Assembly (NCBI GenBank): GCA_001485605.1
Contig: FAON01000004.1
Coordinates: forward strand, 124,001-188,000
Length of the DNA stretch: 64,000 nt
Reading direction: 5' to 3'
Origin: Candidatus Kryptobacter tengchongensis
GTDB taxonomy: Bacteria; Bacteroidota; Ignavibacteria; Kryptoniales; Kryptoniaceae
Shown piece after piece: positions 16,925-26,062 of this stretch (positions are counted from its first letter, which is position 1; every line of letters starts with the position of its first letter). Both the position numbers and the translations under genes were made by a program. The notes under the pieces were generated by a model that did not search any database, had not been told where the DNA came from, and saw only the letters and a program-made list of their open reading frames with translations.

Positions 16925-18598
16925 TCAAATCTCCTCTTTTTTATTTTGTTTTGGGATAACAACTTGTGCGCTTGTTCCCGTCTCGGTTAATTCTTTGCCT
17001 GTTTTCACTGAAACAACTTTGAATTCTTCAACCGAAAGGGTTGGATCGGGCTCAATTTTAACTCTGATAAAATATTTTAACATCAACTTCAAAATCTTTA
17101 ATTTCCCATTCAAATTTGACTTCACATACTTTGCGAGGGTTGGGTGAAGTTTTAGAATCAGTTTTCTCTCATTTGAAACAGCTCTAAATTTTGCAAACCA
17201 TCTTTCCACTTTTTTGAAAATTAAGTTTCTCAAAAAAATTGTGCCTGTTCCAGCGCAAGTCGGGCACGGCTCACTAAACTTTTCAAATACGCTCGGTCTT
17301 ACCCTCTGCCTCGTAATTTGAATTAACCCAAATTCAGTCATCGGCAAAACTGTAACCTTTGCCCTGTCCTTTTTAAATTCTTTACGAAGTTCCTCAAACA
17401 AACGCTTCTTGCTTTTATCATCCTCCATATCAATAAAATCAACCACAATCAAACCACCTATATCCCTCAACCTCAATTGTCTCACAATCTCTTTAGCAGC
17501 GTCAAGATTAATTCTCAAAGATACCTGTTCTTGATTTTGTCTTGGCGCGTATCTTCCTGTATTCACATCAATAACTGTCATAGCCTCTGTTTGTTCAATA
17601 AGAATGTAAGCTCCGCCACGAAGATAAATTTTCCTTCCAAGCGAATTTTCAATCTCTTTATTAATTCCATACTTTTCAAATATATCCTCAGTTTCATCAA
17701 GTTCAATTTTATCAACGATATCAGGTGCTGCCCATCTCGCATATGCAACTATTTCACGGAAAAGAGATTTTGAATCAACGACAACCCTTTCAACATCTTT
17801 TGTCAAAAGGTCACGCATCACGCTTGATGTAACGCTTATATCCTTGTAGAGCAAGGCTGGCGGTTTTTCATTAGGAATCATTTTTTCTATCTTTTCCCAT
17901 GTTGTGATCAGCTGTTCAAGCTCCCCTCTCAATGTCTTCGTATCTTTACCCTCAGCTGCGGTTCTGACTATAACACCATAACCATTTGGTAGAAGTGCTT
18001 TGATTATGTTTCTTAATCTTCTTCTTTCCTTTTGATTTAGGATTTTTCTTGATATTCCAATTTTATTTTCCATGAAAGGCATCAAAACAAGAAATCGTCC
18101 CGGTAGAGTTATTCTCGTTGTAACTCTTGCCCCCTTTCTTCCAAGCGGTTCTTTTATAACCTGAACAAGGATAGGTTGACCTTTTTTCAAAAGATGTGGT
18201 TTTCTTGGTGCATACGCTTCAACATCTTTAGATGGTTGAGAAGCGGAAACAGGCTGTAAAGATTTTTCTTCCCCTTCTTCAGTCAATTCCTTTGTTGCCT
18301 CAGTTGTAGTTTCAGAAACCTCATCAATGCTTGTATCATCCCCAAGCAGGTCAGCATATTCTTCAATTGATGTCTTATCAATATCTGCAAAATGAAGAAA
18401 TGCGTCTTGCCTGTGTCCGATATTTATAAACACCGCTTTTATCCCAGGTAAAACCCTCGCAACCTTACCAAGGTAAATATCCCCAACCATCCTTTCTTGT
18501 TCAGGATTTTCAAAGAACAATTCGGCAAGTTGACCATCTTCAAGAACCGCTATACGAGTTTCTTTCTTCTTCGTACTGATATAAATTTCTTTCCTCAT
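16925..18598 (-). CDS. rng: Ribonuclease G/E family endoribonuclease with acidic insert
   Basis: A 557-residue Mg-dependent endoribonuclease for rRNA and mRNA processing. The start [20 protein letters not shown] is typical. An S1 RNA-binding domain (about 36-165) is split by a Glu/Thr/Ser-rich low-complexity stretch at about 75-130. The catalytic aspartates are Asp344 (VIDVNTGR) and Asp387 (VVDFIDM). The zinc link is CPTCAGTG (445-452). No RNase E-type C-terminal scaffold is present, so rng rather than rne. The start lies 59 nt inside the upstream radical SAM gene, indicating translational coupling. Association of this RNase with that radical SAM pair is common. Confidence 0.92.
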   Translation of the reverse strand: MRKEIYISTKKKETRIAVLEDGQLAELFFENPEQERMVGDIYLGKVARVLPGIKAVFINIGHRQDAFLHFADIDKTSIEEYADLLGDDTSIDEVSETTTEATKELTEEGEEKSLQPVSASQPSKDVEAYAPRKPHLLKKGQPILVQVIKEPLGRKGARVTTRITLPGRFLVLMPFMENKIGISRKILNQKERRRLRNIIKALLPNGYGVIVRTAAEGKDTKTLRGELEQLITTWEKIEKMIPNEKPPALLYKDISVTSSVMRDLLTKDVERVVVDSKSLFREIVAYARWAAPDIVDKIELDETEDIFEKYGINKEIENSLGRKIYLRGGAYILIEQTEAMTVIDVNTGRYAPRQNQEQVSLRINLDAAKEIVRQLRLRDIGGLIVVDFIDMEDDKSKKRLFEELRKEFKKDRAKVTVLPMTEFGLIQITRQRVRPSVFEKFSEPCPTCAGTGTIFLRNLIFKKVERWFAKFRAVSNERKLILKLHPTLAKYVKSNLNGKLKILKLMLKYFIRVKIEPDPTLSVEEFKVVSVKTGKELTETGTSAQVVIPKQNKKEEI

Positions 18599-21257
18599 AA
18601 AAAACCCTTATTTTGTTTTTCACAATATCATCAACTGGATCAATTATAGTGCCATTTCTGAAAATAAATTGAGCTGTCCTTTCAATTTTTAACTTTCTTA
18701 TTTCCTCCCTATTCAAACCCAAAAGAATTTCAAGTATTAAATCAACCTTCGGCATAATCCCATCTTTGTCACGAATAACTCGCAAAGTAAAACCATCGTT
18801 TCCCATAAAAATTTCATCAACATATTTACGGATATTCATGACCTTTATCTTTCCGTTCTGGTTGACCTTGTGAACTAAAATTTCATCTTTTGCAAGAAAC
18901 GTTTCAATCTGACTTTGAAGATTCTCTGAAGTGAAATAGATTTTATATTCAAAAAGATTAATCTGGCTATCAAGTGATTCTTTGGGCTTTGGTATTTCCC
19001 CGATTTCAATTATACGCATTCCACTGGGAAGATTGGGGATAAGGCGATGTTTGATCTCCTCCGGCTCAAGGTATTCCTCAAGCTCAAAGTCAATGAATTC
19101 ACATAAGCTTGAATAACCGATGGGAAGTGGAGCAGAAAATGAAAATTTTGGATGTGGATGGAAACCTCGTGTATGTGCGACCCTTAAATTAGATTTTCTG
19201 AAAATGCGATTGAAAAGACGAACCAAATCAAGATGTGAAATGTATTTTAGATACCCTTCTTTAGTATACTTCATTCTGTAAAAGTAGGTTTGAGATGTTT
19301 TTATTCCTTCGCTTTGCGATTTATCAACCCAGATTGCTTCTTCGCCTATGCTTAAAACTTCGCCATTTTGTGAAATTTCACTTCGTTTGTCAATTTGTTC
19401 CCTTATCAGCATTTTTATCATTTTAAAATCACAAGCCCCACATGCATGGCATACATCTTCGGGTCTACAATCTGGAACCATTGCTTCTCTATAAGCTTTT
19501 TGCCTTTCCCTCCATAAAAATTTTTTCAAAACGCCCATAAAAATATGATCCCAAGGGAAGACATCATCTTTTTCATATTCCCGTATATATTCTTCAACCG
19601 TTAGCCCATTTTCTTTCAATGCTTCCATCCATAAATTAAAATTCAACTTATCTGTCCAAGCGTCAAATTTCGCTCCCTTTTTCCAGGCAGAATAAATTAC
19701 ATTTGATATTTTTCTATCACCACGCCCAAGGATTGTCTCAAGAGTTGTAATTCTGGGGTCACGAATATCAAGCTTTATATTTTTGCACCTATTTTTTGAC
19801 TTTAAGTATCTTGTTTTTTCAAGAAGTTCTTCAATTGAATTTTGTCTTTCCCATTGAAAAGGTGTATGTGCTTTTGGAGAAAAAGGTGACACAGAGACAT
19901 GAACTTCCATGTTATAAATTTTTTTCCTCTTTGCAATTCTCACAACATTTTCAGCGATTTTTAAAATTCCATCAAGATCCTCATAAGTTTCTGTAGGAAG
20001 CCCCATCATAAAGTAAAGTTTGACAAGTCGCCATCCATGATCAATCGCTATCTCAACAGCGCGGTAGAAATCTTCCTCAGAGCTTTGTTTATTTATAACC
20101 CTGCGTAATCTTTCAGTTCCAGCTTCTGGGGCAAATGTTAATCCACTTGCTCCGCCTTCACGGGCAAATTTTGCAATCCCTTTTGTATAAGTCTGTGGAC
20201 GAAGCGATGGAAAACTCGGGGAAATCCGTTTCTCCTTAACAAGTTCATAATTTCTGCTCATAAGTTCAGGTAATAGCGAGTAATCAGATGTTGAAAGCGA
20301 AACAAAAGACATTTCTTCATAACCGGTATTTTCAATCACCGTTTTTGTTTCATTTATCAAATCATCAACGGGTCTTTCACGAACAGGTCTATAAATCATC
20401 CCCGCATTGCAAAACCTACAACCCTGCGTACAACCTCGCATTATTTCAAGCTGGAATCTATCATGAACAACCTCTATTAAAGGGACAACTGGTTTTTCAG
20501 GGTAATATTCTGGCTTTAGCTCCGGTATTACATTTCGTTTAACTGGAAGAGGAAGTTCGTCAAAGAGTTTTTTCATACCTTTTAGCTTACCGTCATCATA
20601 AACAGGTTCATAAAACTTTGGAACATAAACACCTTGTAAAGTTTTCGCAGCTGTTAGTAAAATTTCATCCCTTTTTGCGCCTTCTTTTTTCATATTGTAA
20701 ACAAGCTCAAGAAAAGCAGGTAAAAGATTTTCACCATCCCCAAGCAAAAAAGCATCAATAAACGCAGACATTGGCTCGGGATTACAAGCCACAGGACCAC
20801 CAGCGATAACTATTGGATCTTCTTCAGTTCTATCTTTTGAAAAAATGGGAACTCCCCCAAGATCAAGCATATTCAAAATGTTCGTATAGTGAAGTTCATA
20901 CTGCAGGGTAAAGCCAACGATATCAAAAAATTTGAGGGGTCTTTTAGTCTCAAGTGAAAACAATAAAATACCCTCTTTTCGCATTATCTCCTCAGCGTCA
21001 ACCCATGGAGCGTAAACCCGTTCAGCGCTTGCCCATGGGATTTGGTTCACAATGTTATACAAAATTTTAAATCCAATATATGACATGCCTATTTCATAAA
21101 CATCAGGAAAACACAAAGCAATTCTGAACTTTGCACTTGGCTTTACAATTATGTTAAATTCATTCCCAACATATCTTCCTGGCTTATCTACGAATGGAAG
21201 AAGTTTCTCATCAATATCAAGTTTAATTTTTTCAAGCAATCTATCTTCAAAACTCAT
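18540..21257 (-). CDS. B12-binding-type radical SAM protein fused to a DUF2344 domain
   Basis: A 905-residue fusion. Residues 1-about 640 form a TIGR03960-type protein: a cobalamin-binding-like N-terminal region (about 30-200, with 'FPDVYEIGMSYIG'), then a radical SAM core with its 4Fe-4S cysteines Cys276, Cys280 and Cys283 (CTQGCRFC). Residues about 655-860 match DUF2344/TIGR03936 (YLKYISHLDLVRLFNRIFRK and HTRGFHPHPKFSFSAPLP). The two parts are often adjacent genes next to rng. The function is unproven; an RNA or ribosome-related modification is suspected from the neighbourhood. A further Cys cluster (CRPEDVCHACGAC, about 614-626) could bind a second Fe-S cluster. The gene is divergent from murA. 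Confidence 0.88.
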   Translation of the reverse strand: MSFEDRLLEKIKLDIDEKLLPFVDKPGRYVGNEFNIIVKPSAKFRIALCFPDVYEIGMSYIGFKILYNIVNQIPWASAERVYAPWVDAEEIMRKEGILLFSLETKRPLKFFDIVGFTLQYELHYTNILNMLDLGGVPIFSKDRTEEDPIVIAGGPVACNPEPMSAFIDAFLLGDGENLLPAFLELVYNMKKEGAKRDEILLTAAKTLQGVYVPKFYEPVYDDGKLKGMKKLFDELPLPVKRNVIPELKPEYYPEKPVVPLIEVVHDRFQLEIMRGCTQGCRFCNAGMIYRPVRERPVDDLINETKTVIENTGYEEMSFVSLSTSDYSLLPELMSRNYELVKEKRISPSFPSLRPQTYTKGIAKFAREGGASGLTFAPEAGTERLRRVINKQSSEEDFYRAVEIAIDHGWRLVKLYFMMGLPTETYEDLDGILKIAENVVRIAKRKKIYNMEVHVSVSPFSPKAHTPFQWERQNSIEELLEKTRYLKSKNRCKNIKLDIRDPRITTLETILGRGDRKISNVIYSAWKKGAKFDAWTDKLNFNLWMEALKENGLTVEEYIREYEKDDVFPWDHIFMGVLKKFLWRERQKAYREAMVPDCRPEDVCHACGACDFKMIKMLIREQIDKRSEISQNGEVLSIGEEAIWVDKSQSEGIKTSQTYFYRMKYTKEGYLKYISHLDLVRLFNRIFRKSNLRVAHTRGFHPHPKFSFSAPLPIGYSSLCEFIDFELEEYLEPEEIKHRLIPNLPSGMRIIEIGEIPKPKESLDSQINLFEYKIYFTSENLQSQIETFLAKDEILVHKVNQNGKIKVMNIRKYVDEIFMGNDGFTLRVIRDKDGIMPKVDLILEILLGLNREEIRKLKIERTAQFIFRNGTIIDPVDDIVKNKIRVFYEERNLYQYEEERNSYSGS

Positions 21258-21298
21258 AGTCTTTCAATGCTTTTATTTCTTCTTCCCTTATTTTCACT

Positions 21299-21330
21299 CA
21301 AAAATACGAAAAAAATATAAGGATTGCAAA
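21299..21330 (-). promoter_or_regulatory. Bacteroidota-type promoter of the radical SAM-rng-tal-gcvT-comB run
   Basis: On the minus strand TTTG (21330-21327), 20 nt, then TATTTTTG (21306-21299), a full match to TTTG-N19/21-TAnnTTTG. Transcription would start about 35 nt before the ATG at 21257. Its -33 element overlaps the -35 of the divergent murA promoter. Confidence 0.6.
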
Positions 21331-21352
21331 ATTTTGTTTTTGGCTTTATTTT
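21324..21352 (+). promoter_or_regulatory. Promoter of murA
   Basis: TTGCAA, 17 nt, TATTTT, also readable as TTG-N20-TATTTTTC (seven of eight bases of TAnnTTTG). Start of transcription would be near 21359, giving a leader of about 35 nt before the ATG at 21394. Confidence 0.6.
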
Positions 21353-21393
21353 TCAGAATTTTGGAAGAGCGAAAAAACTAAAAAGAAGCAAAA

Positions 21394-22656
21394 ATGGAAA
21401 AATTTGTAATTATCGGAGGTAAAAAACTTTCGGGTTCGGTAGAGATCAGCGGCGCTAAAAATTCAGTCTTGGCTCTCATGCCCGCAACAATTCTTGCAAG
21501 CGGAACTTATAAAATTTATAACACCCCAGATCTTAGAGATGTGAAAACGATGAGTCAAGTGCTTATGGAAATGGGAATTGATGTGAAATTTGAAAGCCAT
21601 GTCTTAACTATTAACACAGAAAACATATCAAAGTTTGAAGCCCCTTATGAACTTGTTAAGAAAATGAGAGCATCAATTTATGTGCTTGGTCCTCTCGTCG
21701 GCAGGTTCGGTTATGCTCGTGTCTCTCTTCCTGGCGGTTGTGCTTGGGGACCAAGACCGGTTGACCTTCATATTGAAGGTATAAGGAAACTTGGTGCTGA
21801 GATTGATCTTGACTCCGGGTATATTGTCGCAAAAGCAAATCAACTACATGGGACGAAAATTCACCTTGACAAACCAAGCGTGGGTGCAACCGGAAACATT
21901 ATGATGGCTTCGGTCTTGGCAAAAGGAACCACTGTGATTGAAAACGCAGCGAAAGAACCTGAAATAGTTCAACTTGGTGAATTTTTAAACTCAATGGGAG
22001 CGAAAATAAGCGGACTTGGGACGGATAAGATTGAAATTGAGGGTGTGGATGAGCTTCATCCCGCCGATGTTGAAACAATACCTGATAGAATTGAGGCTGG
22101 AACTTTTCTTGTTGCTGGAGCAATAACTAGTGGGAAAATAAAGATTGAAAAGTGCAACCCCTCCCATCTTGAAGCAGTCCTCATTAAACTTGAAGATGCA
22201 GGATGTCATCTAAATATAGGCGAGGACTTCGTTGAGCTTGAAGCGCCTGATGAAATTAAACCCGTTGATGTTACAACCGCTGTATATCCAGGCTTCCCAA
22301 CAGATATGCAAGCCCAATGGATAGCGCTTATGTCAATTGCAAAAGGAACCTCAGTTATAACTGAAACAATTTTTTACGATAGGTTCAAGCATGTGCCCGA
22401 ACTTGTCAGACTTGGAGCCGATATTGAAGTAAATGAAAATGTGGCAATTGTAAGAGGAGTGGAAAAATTAAAAGGAGCGAAAGTGATGTCAACTGATTTG
22501 AGAGCAAGCGCTTCACTTATCCTTGCAGGTCTCGTCGCCGAAGGTAAGACGGAAGTTCTAAGAATTTATCACATTGACAGGGGATATGAGCGAATTGAGG
22601 AAAAACTTCAAAGACTTGGAGCACAAATATGGAGAGAAAAAACAGATGAATTTTGA
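21394..22656 (+). CDS. murA: UDP-N-acetylglucosamine 1-carboxyvinyltransferase
   Basis: A 420-residue enzyme of the EPSP-synthase fold that adds enolpyruvate from PEP to UDP-GlcNAc, the first committed step of peptidoglycan synthesis, in the cytoplasm. The PEP-binding 'GAKN' is at 20-23. The active-site loop 'LPGGCAWGPRPVDLH' holds Cys116, the residue attacked by fosfomycin in sensitive forms. The inside-out barrel repeats and the 'DLRASASLILAGL' motif near the C-terminus are intact and the length is normal. It is transcribed away from the radical SAM gene. The ECF sigma gene follows after 49 nt with its own promoter. Confidence 0.97.
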   Translation: MEKFVIIGGKKLSGSVEISGAKNSVLALMPATILASGTYKIYNTPDLRDVKTMSQVLMEMGIDVKFESHVLTINTENISKFEAPYELVKKMRASIYVLGPLVGRFGYARVSLPGGCAWGPRPVDLHIEGIRKLGAEIDLDSGYIVAKANQLHGTKIHLDKPSVGATGNIMMASVLAKGTTVIENAAKEPEIVQLGEFLNSMGAKISGLGTDKIEIEGVDELHPADVETIPDRIEAGTFLVAGAITSGKIKIEKCNPSHLEAVLIKLEDAGCHLNIGEDFVELEAPDEIKPVDVTTAVYPGFPTDMQAQWIALMSIAKGTSVITETIFYDRFKHVPELVRLGADIEVNENVAIVRGVEKLKGAKVMSTDLRASASLILAGLVAEGKTEVLRIYHIDRGYERIEEKLQRLGAQIWREKTDEF

Positions 22657-22667
22657 TGAATTTTTAA

Positions 22668-22692
22668 GGAACTTTAACGAAATTTAATCGTC
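22668..22692 (+). promoter_or_regulatory. ECF-type promoter of the sigma factor operon
   Basis: GGAAC(TT) at 22668-22674, then CGTC at 22689-22692 with 16 nt between GGAAC and CGTC, followed by ATAA. This is the classical ECF -35/-10 pair and suggests that the sigma factor transcribes its own operon. The expected start of transcription (about 22699-22702) is within a few bases of the ATG at 22706, so the mRNA would be nearly leaderless. Confidence 0.6.
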
Positions 22693-22705
22693 ATAATTTC
22701 AGAGT

Positions 22706-23287
22706 ATGAAAGAACAATTTGAAACACTTGATGAGGCAGAAATAGTAAAGAGAGCAAAAGACGGAGATGAGAAAGCTTTTGAGATGATAATTAAGAAATA
22801 TCAAAATAGGGTTGCAAATTTGATCTTTAAAATTATCGGAGATTCAAGCGTCGTTGAAGACCTGACGCAGGATGTATTTTTAAGAGTGATTGAATCATTA
22901 AGAGATTATAAATTTGGTTCAGCTCTTTATACTTGGATTTACAGAATTACAGTTAACATTTGCATTGATGAGATAAGAAAAAGACAACGCTCAAGAACTT
23001 ATTCGTTATCAGATGTGTTAACTCAGAACCCAAAAGTTGAGCCAGCTCATTCGCCCGTTGAAAAGACAGTTGAACGAAAAGAATTAAGAGAGATAATTGA
23101 AAATGCAATTTCAAAGCTTCCTTTAGAATATAAAACTGCGATAATTCTGCGCGAATTTGAAGATTTACCGTATGAGGAAATCGCGAAAATACTTAAAGTA
23201 AGTGTTGGAACTGTGAAATCAAGAATTTTCAGAGCAAGAAAACTTCTTGCAGAACATTTAAAAGAATATAGGGAAATTTTAAAATGA
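22706..23287 (+). CDS. RpoE-like ECF RNA polymerase sigma factor
   Basis: A 193-residue sigma factor with region 2 at about 22-90 ('VVEDLTQDVFLRVIESL' and 'TWIYRITVNICIDEIRKRQR') and region 4 at about 125-185 ('LPLEYKTAIILREFEDLPYEEIA' and 'SVGTVKSRIFRARKLL'). Regions 1.1 and 3 are absent, as in ECF sigmas. The stop overlaps the start of the next gene (ATGA-type overlap), a zinc anti-sigma factor, which is the usual partner. A candidate self-recognised promoter lies directly upstream. The inducing signal is probably envelope stress, given the Spy-like protein and efflux adaptor in the operon (inference). Confidence 0.93.
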   Translation: MKEQFETLDEAEIVKRAKDGDEKAFEMIIKKYQNRVANLIFKIIGDSSVVEDLTQDVFLRVIESLRDYKFGSALYTWIYRITVNICIDEIRKRQRSRTYSLSDVLTQNPKVEPAHSPVEKTVERKELREIIENAISKLPLEYKTAIILREFEDLPYEEIAKILKVSVGTVKSRIFRARKLLAEHLKEYREILK

Positions 23288-23736
23288 GACATAGCAAAAT
23301 TAAAAAGCTCGTCTCCGAGTATATTGACGGTGAGTTAAAAAATAATGTTGAATTTATTGAAGAACATATAAAGACATGTGCAGAATGCTTCAAACTTATC
23401 AAGGTTCATGAACTCGTTCGTGAAACTTTGAAAGAGAAAAATGTTGAGGTTTCCCCATATTTATTTACAAGAATACAGGCAAAGCTCAAAGAAAGAAAGG
23501 CACAGCAGACGATATGGGATTATGTGTTTGGATTTTCCAAAGAGCTTGCGATTGCTTTGATTTTAATTTTCATCATTCTTATTGGAATTGAACTTATGTC
23601 TGGGAAAACATCTATAAAAATTGAAGAGGCTGTTTTGAATGAGACGCCATCGGTTCAAAAAGTCATTTCATCAGGTGGAAATTTAAGCCAAGATGATGTT
23701 CTTGAATTAACATTATCAAATGGAGGAAAGAAATGA
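23284..23736 (+). CDS. Zinc-finger anti-sigma factor
   Basis: A 150-residue single-pass membrane protein. The cytoplasmic N-terminal 80 residues hold a ZAS/zf-HC2-like motif: 'YIDGEL' followed by 'EEHIKTCAECFKLIKVHE', with His and two Cys in the H-x3-C-x2-C pattern. A membrane helix lies at about 93-110 (ELAIALILIFIILIGIEL), followed by a short periplasmic tail. It would hold the adjacent ECF sigma inactive at the membrane until a signal arrives. It overlaps the sigma gene by 4 nt and the next gene by 4 nt. Confidence 0.85.
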   Translation: MRHSKIKKLVSEYIDGELKNNVEFIEEHIKTCAECFKLIKVHELVRETLKEKNVEVSPYLFTRIQAKLKERKAQQTIWDYVFGFSKELAIALILIFIILIGIELMSGKTSIKIEEAVLNETPSVQKVISSGGNLSQDDVLELTLSNGGKK

Positions 23737-24092
23737 GCAGCAAAACAAAAGCTATTATACTCATCGCAGGCTGTATTTTGATTGGTTTCGCTATCGGAAT
23801 TTTAATAGACAGAGCACTTCTCCTGAAGTATCACCCAAGAAAAAGCGGATTAAAGGAGTATAGGAAAGAGCTTATCAAAAGGCTAAATTTAAATCAGAAG
23901 CAACAAGTTCGGCTTGACTCAATTTTGAGCTGGTCTCAGAAGGAATTTAAAAATTTAAGCAGAGAATTTCGCCCTAAATTTGATTCGCTAAAAAGCGCAC
24001 TTCGTGATTCAATAAGATCAATTTTAACTCCACAACAGATAGAAGAGTTTGAAAAAATGATAAAAGAAACAGAAAAAAATGAGCGGAGGTAA
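23733..24092 (+). CDS. Spy/CpxP-like periplasmic stress protein
   Basis: A 119-residue protein with an N-terminal membrane or signal helix (about 7-24) and an all-helical, highly charged body. It has the LTxxQ-type pair of the Spy/CpxP/heavy-metal-sensor (CnrX/ZraP) group: 'LNLNQKQQVRLDSIL' and 'LTPQQIEEFEKMI'. These proteins act as periplasmic chaperones or metal and stress sensors. Its place between an anti-sigma factor and an efflux adaptor suggests it senses or buffers envelope stress. It overlaps the anti-sigma gene by 4 nt. No His-rich metal site is seen. Confidence 0.75.
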   Translation: MSSKTKAIILIAGCILIGFAIGILIDRALLLKYHPRKSGLKEYRKELIKRLNLNQKQQVRLDSILSWSQKEFKNLSREFRPKFDSLKSALRDSIRSILTPQQIEEFEKMIKETEKNERR

Positions 24093-24099
24093 TAAAGAA

Positions 24100-25389
24100 A
24101 TGAAGAGAAAACTATTTCGCATTCTGATAATAGTCGTTATTTTAATCGCAGCCGGGCTTGTGGTTGCATTTTACCTCAACAATAGAAAATCAGGAACACT
24201 TCAACTGAAGACATCCAAAGCAGATGTTGGTGATATTGAGGTATATGTTACAACAACTGGGACACTAAATCCTGTTACCCTCGTTCAGGTTGGAACGCAG
24301 GTATCTGGAACAATTGCGAAGATATATGTTGATTTCAATGATGTTGTGAAGAAAGGTCAAATCATTGCCCAGCTTGATTCAACATTCCTTGCAGCACAAG
24401 TAAAAGATGCAGAAGCACAGGTTGAGAGAGCAAGGGCGCAAGTAAATCAAGCACAGCGTGATTTAAGCAGGATAAAAGAACTTTACTCAAAAAACCTTGT
24501 CTCACAGGCAGATTATGATCAAGCACTGACAAATTATGAAACGGCACTTGCGCAGCTAAAATCAGCTGAGGCTCAACTTGAAAGAGCAAAGGTGAATTTA
24601 AAGTATTCAACGATTTACTCCCCAATAGATGGCATAGTGATATCAAGAAATGTTGATGTCGGTCAAACAGTTGCAGCAAGCTTGCAGGCACCGACGCTTT
24701 TCACAATCGCAAACGATTTAAGAAAGATGAGAGTTGAAGCAAATGTTGACGAGGCAGATATAGGAAAGGTAAAACCCGGGCAAACCGTCTTCTTTACCGT
24801 TGATGCTTATCCGGATGAAACTTTCATCGGAAAAGTTTCACAAGTTCGCCTTCAACCTATAAATGTTCAAAATGTGATCAACTATACCGTGATTATAGAT
24901 GTTGAAAATAAGGATTTGAAATTGAAGCCGGGGATGACAGCAAATGTCAAAATCTTAATAGATAAACGTGAAAATGTTTTAAGGATTCCAAATCAAGCGT
25001 TAAGATTCAAACCAGACCCCGAAGATAAACGCTTTGCAAAAGCAATGGAAGAGATGCAAAAAAGGAGAGAAGAATTTATGAGACGAAGACAGCAAGAAGG
25101 TGGAGGTCCTGGATTTTTTGGTCAGGCACAGCAAGGTCAGGGCGGTCAAAGACCCAGCGGTGGTTTCCCAGGTGGAAATAGGGCAATCATATGGATACTT
25201 GATGAAAATAAAAATCCCAAACCAACTTTTGTAAGAACTGGAATAACAGATGGAAACTATACCGAGGTTGTAGGTGGAAACCTTAAAGAAGGAGATGAGA
25301 TTATAACAGGCTATATCTTCCCCACAGCATCAAGCAATAACCCGTCAACATCACAACCATTCCAGTTTAGAGGAAGAACCCCATTTTAA
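24100..25389 (+). CDS. MacA/HlyD-type periplasmic adaptor of an efflux pump, without adjacent pump
   Basis: A 429-residue membrane fusion protein. An N-terminal helix (about 5-22) is followed by a lipoyl half (GTQVSGTIAKIYVDFND), a coiled-coil hairpin (about 95-165), the second lipoyl half (YSPIDGIVISRNVDVGQTV) and a beta-barrel domain (KPGQTVFFTVDAYPDETF). Between about 310 and 360 is a Gln/Gly/Arg-rich insert (GGGPGFFGQAQQGQGGQ). MacA and its relatives pair with an ABC or RND pump and an outer-membrane channel. Neither follows here, since the next gene is on the other strand. I take the second ATG, preceded by GGAGG, rather than the ATG 21 nt upstream, which overlaps the previous gene. Confidence 0.85.
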   Translation: MKRKLFRILIIVVILIAAGLVVAFYLNNRKSGTLQLKTSKADVGDIEVYVTTTGTLNPVTLVQVGTQVSGTIAKIYVDFNDVVKKGQIIAQLDSTFLAAQVKDAEAQVERARAQVNQAQRDLSRIKELYSKNLVSQADYDQALTNYETALAQLKSAEAQLERAKVNLKYSTIYSPIDGIVISRNVDVGQTVAASLQAPTLFTIANDLRKMRVEANVDEADIGKVKPGQTVFFTVDAYPDETFIGKVSQVRLQPINVQNVINYTVIIDVENKDLKLKPGMTANVKILIDKRENVLRIPNQALRFKPDPEDKRFAKAMEEMQKRREEFMRRRQQEGGGPGFFGQAQQGQGGQRPSGGFPGGNRAIIWILDENKNPKPTFVRTGITDGNYTEVVGGNLKEGDEIITGYIFPTASSNNPSTSQPFQFRGRTPF

Positions 25390-25399
25390 TCCATTAAAT

Positions 25400-25430
25400 A
25401 GGGCTTGGGTGATTTTTCGCCCGCCCTTTC
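25400..25430 (+). terminator. Imperfect hairpin after the efflux adaptor gene
   Basis: AGGGC and GCCCT pair, with an inner GGG/CCC after a small bulge, 11 nt past the adaptor stop and before the convergent Uma2 gene. The T-run is broken (TTCTATTAAAAATTTTT), so terminator activity is only possible. Confidence 0.4.
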
Positions 25431-25442
25431 TATTAAAAATTT

Positions 25443-26012
25443 TTACAATCCAAGATCATCCCATAATATCAGTTTAAATCCTTTTAACACTGCGCTTTCA
25501 TACATCCCATCATTTATCTCTACTGTCTCGTATCCCCTACTTTTCAGGATATCCGCTATGAAAATTTTTTCGTTATAATCAACAAACCATATTTCTGGAA
25601 TTTTATGCTACCCGTAAAATTCTCGCTTGATCTTCAAATCATAATGTTTCGTTGACTTTGAAATTATCTCAACAACAAGGTCAGGGGTTCCAAAGAATTC
25701 AAACTCGCCAAATTTACCAGAGTTATCCCGTGAAATAAAAACTATATCAGGCTCAAATCTCCTATCCCCAATTGCTATAGCCAACTTAGACCCAAGAACC
25801 TCACCAAGACTATTTGATTTTACAAAAAGATTTAACCGCGTCAAAATCTCAACAGAGATTCTTTCATGAGTTACGCTTGCTGGGCTATGCATGATGATTA
25901 TCCCATCAATATATTCTGCTTTCTTTTCCTCAAGTTTATAATAATCCTCAAGCGTCCCCTCAAATGTCAAAAGATATTCCCCTATCTTTATGTTCTCAAC
26001 TACAATGGTCAT
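25443..26012 (-). pseudogene. Uma2-family (DUF820) nuclease interrupted by an in-frame amber codon
   Basis: The open frame of 134 codons (26012 to 25611) carries the Uma2 PD-(D/E)XK fold: 'LEEKKAEYIDGIIIMHSP', 'RRFEPDIVFISRD' and 'TPDLVVEIISKST'. It stops at TAG (25610-25608) right after 'KREFYG'. Reading on in the same frame gives HKIPEIWFVDYNEK and 45 more residues ending at TAA (25443), which are the missing family C-terminus. The full reading is 189 codons plus the internal TAG, the normal Uma2 length. A single AAG-to-TAG change would explain it. It could be a recent pseudogene, stop read-through or a sequencing error. The catalytic acidic residues lie before the stop. Confidence 0.8.
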
Positions 26013-26062
26013 AGCACAAAAATGCTTTTTTCAATTTAAAATTTAACACTTAAAATTCAAAA

